From Saccoglossus kowalevskii (Eukaryota; Hemichordata; Enteropneusta; Harrimaniidae), in the NCBI RefSeq assembly GCF_000003605.2, contig NW_003149765.1, positions 386,961-433,633 on the forward strand: a DNA stretch of 46,673 bases. Reading direction: 5' to 3'. Below the pieces are notes generated by a model. It made no database searches, was not told where the DNA came from, and saw only the letters and a program-made list of their open reading frames with translations. Made by a program: the position numbers and the translations under genes. Below are positions 1 to 10,700 of this stretch, piece by piece. Numbering within the stretch: position 1 is the first letter of the stretch; every line of letters begins with the position of its first letter.

Positions 1-1027
1 TTAATGTACTAGTAATAAGAGCTGTGACTGAAAGGCAGGGGGGCGATCGACGGACCGTTATCCATGTTAACTATTCAGTCATCCAATTTGAATAACCATT
101 TTAAGTGAAGTCTACAATCAGATATCCCTCGAGAAAAAAAGTGCGACGTGACATGAATATGATCACGGTAAGTAAAAACACTCCAATATATATACTCAGA
201 CGTCGCCTCATCTGACAGTCGTGATATACCGGCAATGACGTATATTGATCACCAATCTACATTCGCCGCCATCGCTTCTGGTAAAACACACCGACAACTT
301 AATCAGACTTGAAATTGTTGATAAATCCACAGGAAAAATGAATAGTATTATGATAGCTAAAACTAAAAGATCCTGTCGTGCCAGTTGAAGTCTCTAGGGT
401 TGATTGAAGTAATTGGAATGGTTTGCCGTGACCACCGCTTTATTACGTAGCCATCATTTAAAAGATAGATCTATTCATCATAGCTCTCTGGCCCACCTGG
501 CATTTTCTGATACTACGGGTTTGACATTAATAACCTATACATCTAATAATAGAGATTCTGTCATGTCGTTCACTAATTACTTGTCTCGCATATGGTGCGT
601 CCCATATTATAATAAGATCTTATCTAGAATGCGTACTGATGTAGTCCAAATTCAATGAACGCTTGGCTAAGCAATAGGAGCCCCATCCCCATACAGGGAA
701 AATATGACACTTTCAAAGAATCAACCTTCGCTTTCATTAGCTCACGATTAAAACATAAAGTCTCGCTAGCAGGAAGCACTTACAAGGCAATATAAATTTA
801 GTAAGTATTTCGGAACTACTGTAAAGATATACGCTTTGCTAAATCCATTGTATATATTTAAATCTACACGGATCGGTTACAACTAACTATGCTGACTGGT
901 TATCAAATCCAACGGTTTAATATCACCGCTGAGGATTCAACACGACATTTTGTCTGTTACACGCAATATAAGTAAATTGTCTGACATATTCAGTTCAGTA
1001 AGTCATTTTGAGAACATAACGTTATTT

Positions 1028-1330
1028 TTATTGGTATATCAATTATTATTTGTGCATTAAATTAATGTACAGACACTTCATCACGAGGTATATTATTATT
1101 CGCGCATAAATAAATGTGTTCACTTCATCACGTGGTATATTTCATTATTTATGCAGAAATAAATATACAATCACTTCATCACGTGATATATCAATCATTA
1201 TTTATGCAGAAAGAAATGTACAGTCACTTCATCACGTGGTATAACGATCATTTCATATGCTGAAAGAACTTAAATGTACAATCACTTCATCACGTGATAT
1301 ATCAATCATTATTTATGCAGAAAGAAATGA
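1028..1330. repeat. tandem array, period about 47-58 bp, with CACGTG cores
   Basis: Five to six degenerate copies of a unit built around CACTTCATCACGTG(A/G)TAT followed by a TCATTATTTATGCAGAAA-like segment. The repeated CACTTCATCA starts lie near 1074, 1121, 1172, 1225 and 1283. Four units carry the E-box palindrome CACGTG at 1129, 1180, 1233 and 1291; the first unit has the degenerate CACGAG. The spacing varies, so this is a diverged minisatellite. Confidence 0.85.
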
Positions 1331-3256
1331 TTTGGTTTGAAAATCTATTTTATTTTCTATTTATGTTTCGCTGAATTCTTTCCAAATCCCTAGAATGTCC
1401 CTGTAAAATATGGGGATAATGATTCGTATTAGTGCAACTGAATAATTGCATTGCATGAGAAAATTACAGTTTATTGAAATAGCGATTAGGAAGACGAGTC
1501 CATTGAGATTGTGATTTTAGAATTCTATTGATCCAGGAGAGTTTTCACGTTTTGTTCATTAACTCAATATCCATCTTGTTAATTCCCCCTTCTGAATAAT
1601 CCCCTATTATAATAATTAAATAAAATAGAACTGGCTTGTCTTACTTCCAAAATGGGCACTGGGATATTAGTTATGACATAAATCATCTGCGAAACATTTC
1701 TCTAGCAGGGATTTGCCCTAAATTATAATCTCGAGACCATTTTTCATTTTATTTTTATTTTAATCCAGATATTTATTCTTTTATTGGTTATTTTATTGTT
1801 GCTTCAATAAATGCCCAAAACCCGGGGCTAGTTGTTGCTCGTAAAACTATGGAAACACAAACGCCCCTTTCTGCTCACCATATAGAACAGCCAATAAAAA
1901 TGACTCTAACAGAATATAGTTCAAATCGTGGAACGAGGATCGTAGATGGACAAGTAGTTTCGTCGAGGGGAATTATAATTAAGTTTCATTTGTCTTCTGA
2001 CATATTTATTTATTTATGAACATCCATCTGTTTTTTTTTTCTGCCACCGAACACTTGCTGCGATCTACTACATTCGGGAACTACACCGTGAATGTGCTTA
2101 CGACCGGCATTGGCGCCCGTCCAACCGGATGGTGCTAAACACAATCGATTATCAGACGCTCATTGTGTTAACTCCAAAAGTTACACACATTATAACAGAT
2201 TCAAGCTATTTGTCGATCTATACGTACCTCATACTGCCATGTGCTATTCACAGTCGTGATTGCGTTAAGTTGTAATATGATAATATGTATAGAAGTGTTT
2301 TGGGCTTGCATAAATTAACGTAGACTACGATGCAATCACTGTACAGTGAAGTATTATACAGTTTTAATTACATGGATTCAATTCCCGGTTGACCATCGTC
2401 ATAATCTCATTGCTTGTTTGGTTACTGTGACACAAAATAAACACAACAATCTTAAATTATCAGGAAAGATGTATTAAAAATAACCAATACCAAATACATC
2501 TTGAGGGTTTAAAAGAAGCAACAACACGAATCCCGATAATTGATAGTTATGTTAACAATTAAACCAGTCTGTATTAATTGTATGTATTTCTAGTATAGAC
2601 AAGACAGATATATGTTAATAATATTGTTCGCTTCGTGGATTATGCGATACACACTCGTGCGAACAACAGTACAATAAAAAATATTTCATTGCAATAGAAT
2701 TCACTTAGAATACACATTCAATGCACGATCCAGATGATGACTAACATTTTCAAAGCCGGAGCTATATTGTCTGCATTTATATTTGATAAAAAAAACAGCA
2801 TAACATCTGAAAACAAATTGTGAAACACTGATTGAAGTAAAAGTATACTTGCTTCTGTCATGTTCATGAGATTTGCAGTCATATAACCCGCCAAGCTAAC
2901 AGTACTTTAACATAGTCGAAACTGTCATAATACGTATACGTTGCTAGTATAGGTAAACCTATAGTAATGGTGACCAACAATTTATCATTATTATATGTAT
3001 ATTCTCCGTTTCATTCAATTAATCAATTCAATTAATCGTGATTTTTTGAGTTATTCTTTCTTCTTCTTACTATTATTATATTGGCAGTTAAAAGAAAGCA
3101 ATCCAATAACCTTGGAAACTTAGGTAGTCACACGGTTATCTTGTTTGATATAATTAAATCTTCATAGTCATTGCACCGCGTCAATTTCCACATGGGTCCA
3201 AATATGGACACTAGTATATATTATATCAATTGTATATTAAAAATAGATAACATGAG

Positions 3257-3354
3257 GTTATTACGAGGTAAGTATGCACGAAGACAGTAGAGCGGGAGTA
3301 TCAATGCGACGGCGTACAGTCTGAGTGCATACTTTGAGGTATCCTCGTAATAAC
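3257..3354. repeat. 98-nt foldback (imperfect inverted repeat)
   Basis: The 12-base arm GTTATTACGAGG at 3257-3268 is the exact reverse complement of 3343-3354. Inside it, GTATGCAC at 3272-3279 pairs with GTGCATAC at 3325-3332. The loop is about 45 nt. It could be a small foldback transposon remnant or a hairpin-forming transcript; nothing else identifies it. Confidence 0.7.
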
Positions 3355-3944
3355 ATTATTATTTTCCATCTTTTCCTTCCAAGGATACATCATGGTATTG
3401 CCGAAATCCAAAAAGTTTAGAACAGAATAGGCGAACTTCTTTGTGTGGAGTCAGGTCAAACTTAGCGGCAGCCATGTTTGTTTTTTACTGGAGGACGATT
3501 ACGCGAGTAATCATTCCATATTTGGAATTCGCATTTCCATATATGGTAGGATGAAAATACCCCGTAAGATAGCGCAAAATGTAACGCCACGCTGTAACGT
3601 AGGGCGTTACGGTGACAGATGTATAATAATAGTGTTTACGTAATATTCCTATCCTTTGATTAATTGATTATAAAAGGCAGTCGATTATTCAGTAAAAGTC
3701 GTCGTGTAGCAGAACTAAGATAGTGGTAATACGTGGAATAGGGGGCTGTATATTTAATTAGCCTAAGTGTTATTTTTATGAACGCTTGACATGAGATGTA
3801 AAATTAGTTACCTCGTCAAATTACTTCTTCAAAATGCATTGCACGCATCAAATGCATAGAGCGAATCTAATCTACGAAAATGAAAGTTTTTTTTCCCGGA
3901 AATGTCTAGCCTTTTTCTTATACAGGCACACACACTAAAACAAT

Positions 3945-4150
3945 ACGTTGGAATATATGAATATATGCTTACTCTAGTGACGTTTTAACCTATGCCATGA
4001 CGTCACTCAAACGATACATTGAAATATATGAATATATGCTTACTCTAGTGACGTTTTAACCTATGCTATGACGTCACTCCAATGATACATTGAAATATAT
4101 GAATATATGCTTACTCTAGTAACGTGTTAACCTATGCTATGACGTCATTT
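3945..4150. repeat. three-copy tandem array, period 71 bp, each with TGACGTCA
   Basis: Three near-identical units contain GAATATATGAATATATGC, TTACTCTAGT(G/A)ACGT and CTATGC(C/T)ATGACGTCA. The full palindrome TGACGTCA, the consensus cAMP-response element, occurs at 3998-4005, 4069-4076 and 4140-4147, exactly 71 bases apart. A fourth copy of the palindrome at 4162-4169 lies just outside the array. Confidence 0.9.
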
Positions 4151-7100
4151 TTTAATTGTGATGACGTCAATGGTTTCGTAACTTTTGTGGACATTGTGGA
4201 CTACGACAGACGATTGCTGCCTGGGGAATCATAACGAAGGTCATTCAACGATTCATAAAGCTAAGATTATGCTGTCAGTTGACTATCTAATGTATATTTA
4301 ACAATGTTTACGAGTTACTTAGATGAAGTCACAGTACCGTTGTTTAATACATGTAGTCTCAGTGGTTTTATATTACCCGGTCTTAGTTAGGCAACGGAAG
4401 TAGCACAACCCGCACGGCACGTGCGTTGCATCGTGAATCGTCACATGTCCATCATATGGAAACAACAACTATATAATTTGCTTTTAACACATCCAAAATA
4501 TGTTCAAGCATTTTTCGGTGGGAAGCTAGAAAATCAAGTTCCATGCACTGAGAGCTCGATCCTATCATTGGGTGATTACGTTGCATGAATTCTAACAAGT
4601 GGCGCGTCGTTGTGTATGCGTTACTCGGATATGGACATCTACAGTCCTGAATCAAACGGTGATGAAAATGTACTTGCATATTTTATTCCAAATGTCACGG
4701 TGGTCCTGTTGTAATGAGGCAGTGTAATAAAAGTCGAAATTCCCCATACATGTATAATCCCGGAAATATGATTAGGCAATACAAGTATATTGAATGTTTT
4801 ATGACTGGCAATTAAATTATATTACGCGATGCATCATTTCTAATTCTCCCAACCTCAACTTGTCCTTGTAACGTACATTTGTTTTACCCATGTATATTGC
4901 CGATTTCTGAAGGGTTGCATTGCATTTTCCGCAACATTAGTAAAAATTGCAAGAAGGTAAATTGACGGCATCGTTAATAAATGAACATCATTTATGTTAA
5001 TAAAACAGAACGCGTCGGTGTTAGTATTTTTTACTTTATTTTGTTTTTGGCCAAGGCTCGAAACTAATACTACACGGCATTGATCAATTTGGTTGTCGGA
5101 TCACTCGTGCGATGTTTACTCTCCTCCCTCTAACACCCCGACTGGAAACCCGTATTGACTTATGTCTTCAGGCTGTCCATGTGTGTAGTATTAGTAATAA
5201 GAAACAGCCTTCGAGTCATTCAGGGCGTTACTAGTATCTTGCGCCAACGGTGTTCGTCATATCCAGGTATAATCTGTCGGTTTCCATCAAATGCAAATTT
5301 AATGTTACCTGAGTCTATCAACAGGCTTACTATATATGTTGAAATATATCCTTCTGATTTAAGCTTCTTTATATTGCAGACCTTCAATTCCTTACATAAT
5401 TCATACATTCAAATACCATACCGCTCTTTCAGTGGAACGAATATCATGAATATTTGACGTCAGAGAGGCGGTCTGACAGGGAAAGAACCGTTATTACCGG
5501 CGGTAGTGATCACGTGATTGGCAAATTTACAATGACAGCACGTTTAGAGCATCTTCATAATTCGCAGTCCCTGCAATTATATATATTGTATGTGTGTGTA
5601 TGTGATGCTGACGATTACTAGCCTGGGGGCGACATCGTGTTTGGTTTTATTGTCTACTATATACGGTACAACGCGTTCTTCAATTATAGAAGTCATCGTG
5701 TAAACGCCGATCTTCTCCTGCCATGTCCTATTGCACATATCGCTGTTCGCTGTTGATGCTACCAAGTAGGTTAGTAGATGGTTTATTTTATTTAATATGC
5801 ACAAATAATATCACTAATTGAACCCATGCACCAGACATAATGATATGAATGTCTAATATACTTTGATACCGTGGGCGAGACAATGTCAACGAGAACCTTG
5901 CACGTGAGTAGTAGCTGCGACAGTATAATTTAATTTCACCTAATGATGCGAATGTACATTGTGTATAACACAGAGCACCCAATTTCAGGCGATTTACACA
6001 GAAGTTTGTTTTCGGAATCAATAAATACACAATCGGCCTTTGCATTCGTGCAACAACTGTACGTTTACCTTCGCCGGGCATGTTGACGGGATGTGTCCTT
6101 CTAGAGCGGAGAAGGATACTCCAATCCCCGAGTTGAACGTTAACCATTCAGACGACCTGCTGAGTTCGCGAGTAAACAACGCGTTATCCGTCTATCGCCA
6201 CGTACCCATCTCATACTATTTACTCGTTAAACATTTAGTACATTTGGGACGATAAACATGATTTATAACAGCCCTTCATTTGAGACTGTGTAGAGAGACT
6301 TGTACATTGATCTATTTTTAACCAGTGTCAGCCAGCACGTAAAAGAACCCATAATTTATCATTTGAACACACATGCTGCGGCTGCTTACGTGCCGGTACA
6401 CGATACATTTAATATCGATTTTAACGCTTTTTTTAATTCGAGACAAATAAGCAACCAGCCCACTGTCCCTTATACTTTGCTAATGATTCTCAGGTACATA
6501 GATAGAAAAAACACACGCAGAATTCTAAAACCTGTTGTGTTTTCAAATAGGAGTTCATTTCATAATGGACGACAGCATGTTTTATTCTGTTGTGAATAAA
6601 CACTTTTTTTTATATTGGAATTAGTTTTCTTAATAAAAACTAATTTTATGAGGTAAGCTAATGGCTGTAACAAAAACAGAGAACGTAATTCATAACAATC
6701 CTGGAGTTAGTATAGTTCAAACTAAAGCTATTATCAGAAACTCACATGTAGTAAAAATAATTATTCACACATTTCTAACAAAACAATTTTAATATGTTAA
6801 AAGGATGTATTTCGTTTTGGTTCACGGCTCGGCATTATACATTTGACAGCGTTAGATGCTGACTGTAACCGCTCCGTGAGTGTCCATTATCCCCTACACT
6901 ATTTACTACATGTGTTCACGACGTGCTTTCAATTTCAATTTGTAATTGATTACATAATAACGCAAAACGTCTCATAAAAATAACACAGACTCTTCTAGAT
7001 GTGTAAGTGCGTTGCCATATGCAAGACCAGTTTATGTATCAGGTGTTGTTGCCACTTCATTAGTATTCAGCGTAGCTGTCTCTCCCGAGATCACCGGAAT

Positions 7101-7339
7101 CTGCCAGGCGACCGTAGGGAATGTATATGCTAATCTGAATAGTATTGCATTACGTGTATCTTTCATTATATTTCAGTCCGAACAACCGCCCACCGTAAAA
7201 AAAAACAAGCATCTCGTTACGATAGTAGCAGTCGGTATCTTTTGGCAGAACGTACGCTACTGATCGCGGGTTTGACTCCATGGGCGAACTCATAATGCGA
7301 GCTGCATGGGCTCCTTGTAGCAGAAGATAGGATACAAAT

Positions 7340-7787
7340 ATGATGAGTGAACAGATAGAGCTGGAAGAGGCCAAACTGCCATTAAATCAACAACCTAGGC
7401 GAAGCAGCGACAAAAGATCTAAACGTTTGCTTAAGGAGAAGCGGAAAAGTATCGGTAACATAACGCGAAGTTTTGCGTTGGGGACGTCAAGTCACGGAAT
7501 ACCGAGGATAGCGGCCTCCAAGACGGTGCATCGGAGGAGCATATGGACGCTTGTTGTGATCATTGTTCTCTCTGGATACATCACGCACATGACGGAACTA
7601 CTGCGACATTACTTCGAGTACCCCGTACGGATTAAATCTATTGTGGAGAGGAATGGATCATTGCAGTTCCCCGCCGTGACTGTGTGTAACAATAATAAAC
7701 TACGACTGAGTCAGCTATTGCAAAGTTCCGATTACGGGCATGTATTACAAGATTTATTGCGAGCCACCGGTGTGAAGGAAGGAACAG
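7340..7787 (+). CDS. channel exon 1: cytosolic N-terminus, TM1, first palm strand
   Basis: Encodes a basic N-terminal tail, the His-Gly gating motif (residues 52-53), TM1 starting at SIWTLVVIIV and the post-TM1 FPAVTVCNNN. The reading continues past the exon, but CAG|GTGAGG at 7787/7788 is a strong donor and the exit phase 1 matches exon 2. A second ATG follows immediately, so initiation could be at residue 1 or 2. Confidence 0.9.
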
Positions 7788-10700
7788 GTGAGGGACAATT
7801 GAATTGTGTCCACAGTGATATAAATTCCCCCATGGAATATCTTTTCTACTGTAATGGGGAAAGATATGTATATATGTCTATACACAGGCGAATCTCTAAT
7901 TACACACCTGTTACAGTGCATCAATTTGGCATACTTTAGCATTGGTGTGGAATAAATCGCCTTTGATATTCACCTTCCAACACAATACAATACTGTAACA
8001 GTATAATTACTTCTAATTAAACTAACCACGCTTGTCTGGTAAGACATGTGGGCGCTGTGAGCGTGTATATGTAATGGCTGCGACACAAAAATGATTGATA
8101 GACAAAATTAACGGATTTACGTTGATAAATGTGTTTTAAACTCTTTTAATTTATGGCGTCCATTAATTTTCAACCTTATATTCATAATTTGAAAACTTTA
8201 ATTTGTTTACGATGGTAAAACAACACATCACGTGACAATCATCCTTCGTTGGTGTATTGGAATACGTAGATACCTACAAGCATTTTCTGTTTATTATATG
8301 GTAGATATCCTAACAGATAATTAGGATAATTAGAATTATATCCGTTTTCAACAATGCTTTGTTTATACGACTTGACTGACATGTGTACTGTGTAGGTAGG
8401 TATAAATAAACTCGATATACAGCGGTATCTATCTCATATTAGAAGTAAAGATTAAATTACATGGGTGATTTTTGATCAAGTTATTTTTTACGCGAGAAAC
8501 CGTCCAGGTGAAAACGGAGAAAAAATCGGCGAAGTATAATGCCCTGGCAAAGTCATTATTCATATGATTAGATATAATGCATAATTTTGTGCAAAATATA
8601 TTTTTCAGTCAATCAAGCAATTGATCTACGTACAAAAATTAGGATAAGAGGAATCACCACTACGCTACTAGTTCTTTTAGTTCAGATTCGTATTTAAAAA
8701 AACTCGCTCCGAAATTGGAATTTATAACGCACAGTAGAGATGCAAAAATATAAAATATGTGGATAGTAGACATTCATCTTACTAACATCATACATCGTAT
8801 TCATCTAAAAGAATAGCAGTTATAATTCCGAACTCCCTTTTCTTTCATGTCACATGTGAACTGTAAATGATCTGAAATTTAATTCGGAATACAATCGCAA
8901 CCTCGAATTACTACCAATTACGGCACGGAATTCGTGCTTTGAAATTTCCCACACATTAATATATTTAACAAGGCATCATCAGTGAGATTCTGTTAACGTT
9001 CCGCGCAAACCAGTTGGAGGTGATACGCGATATGACACCGTATAACTACCGATACCATTATGTTGCTTGTAACGAACACTTCTAGAGTTAAATTAAAACA
9101 CAACATACCCCAACACGTATATTTGACCAACGATTTTAATACAAAAATACATTTTGTTTTTTTATAGAATACAGCCAAAGGAAACGCAGATATACAGATG
9201 GTGACGAAAATAAACCTGCGGGTAAATTAAATGATATTTATTTTTGGAATGCGAAACAGGTTTCAAGTTTGCGAATAGCATGCTGGTTTATCGTATACGC
9301 ATATTTGGTCGAATCTGTTATTATTAGAAAACCATAAAATGATATGAGCCATTAGTACAAACGAGTTGATCACTTATTGGCTGCCAGGTTATTTTGTTAT
9401 AACTCACCTTGCTAGATTCACATGAGTTATTTGATCGCATTTACTTACATTAATCAGGGGCGGATCTATGGATTCTGGAATAGGGGGCGATAAGTTGGCC
9501 TAAGGCCAAGTTCGTGAGCGCAGATGGCGCGAAACCCTGTTGGTTGTTTAAAATAAGGGAGCCGCGCCCCCCTCGGCCCCCATCTAAATCCGCCAATGTT
9601 AATTTGTATCTGCCAGATGCGGCTTCGGCGACCAGCGGTTGGGCGACGGAGGCGCATTTGCTTGCGAGAATGCGCGTATGCGTCCGACCGCGCGCAGGAA
9701 CAGCCATGATGTAATATCATTATATATTCCCAATACAACTGTAGTCGTTTTGAGCTACCCATATTTTATTCATGACTCAAGACATGATGCCCGAGTGGTT
9801 CTGCATGTTTTCACTACATTCGTGTTGTGAACTAAGCGAGGAACAAGCTCTTGAATACGGATTAATTTTAGTCGTAAATATATGTTTGTAATAAAAGCCC
9901 AGTAGTCAATGTGAGCGATGTTGTAAACAATCGAATCTCACGACATCAATATATTGCCATAACAAAATATTCGCCAGAATTTTCAGCTGTGAAAACCTAG
10001 TAACGCTTAGAATAATAATACTACTGATATTTAGATATCAAGTTTAGATTTGCAAGATTGGCATTTCTTCAACGATTTAATTTAACGGCTGTAGACTAAC
10101 ACCGACGGGAAATACGTGTTCAATTTCTGGGCATGCATCTAATTCACTCTTAAAATACTGTGTAATTCTAACTCCTAGGAAATGTTCCTGTCAGAGTGGA
10201 AACAAAATGTCATCTCACGGCTGCCATGCCGTATAAATGCTACAAAAACTCGACGCGTGCTACACATAAAAATAATTAGTTTGGCCAATGAATTGCATGT
10301 GTGTAAGACGAGTTGTAATATTGATTTCACTTATTTTGCCATTTATTGGATTGCAGCCTTAGAGGCACAACAGTGTGTGACTGAGATGCATGTTGATAGA
10401 CGAGGAGGCGCAGAGTGGAAAACAAAACCCACAGAAAGGGTAGACTCTTCCGGAGCATGCTGCAAGTTATGTGAGAGTACCACAGGTTGCGTGACATGGA
10501 CGTTCGATAAAACTACGTCTGCCGATAGTGGAAACTGTTGGCTGAGCGAAGATAATGTTTCTCAGGTCAGATCGAATTGCTGCAATTCTGGGATTGTACG
10601 AAGGTCCTCACAGGATACAGGTGAGACGATTGATAAACTATGTCTGCGTTAATGTATTACATATAGAGTCAAATGTAATTGCGGTCTCCAGTATAATATG

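Larger units (their letters stand above)
1..7339. other. upstream non-coding region of the channel gene
   Basis: No exon could be supported on either strand. The open frames here are short, lack recognisable domains and have no convincing splice-site context. The region contains two tandem arrays, a foldback and several palindromic TGACGTCA and CACGTG sites, listed separately. Any promoter and 5' untranslated exons of the plus-strand channel gene should lie here, but no TATA box or initiator could be assigned with confidence. Confidence 0.6.

Noticed and set aside
5788-6147. 119-residue minus-strand open frame
   Set aside because: No recognisable domain, irregular composition and no splice context. 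A frame this long can occur by chance in 46 kb.
7150-7374. Minus-strand open frame with a signal-peptide-like start, overlapping the channel start
   Set aside because: It is antisense to exon 1 of the channel, has no downstream domain and no splice continuation.
10182-10356. Upstream extension of channel exon 2 as an N-terminal exon with its own ATG
   Set aside because: A strong TTGCAG acceptor at 10356 in the right phase and the start of module similarity place the exon border there; the upstream part is intron.
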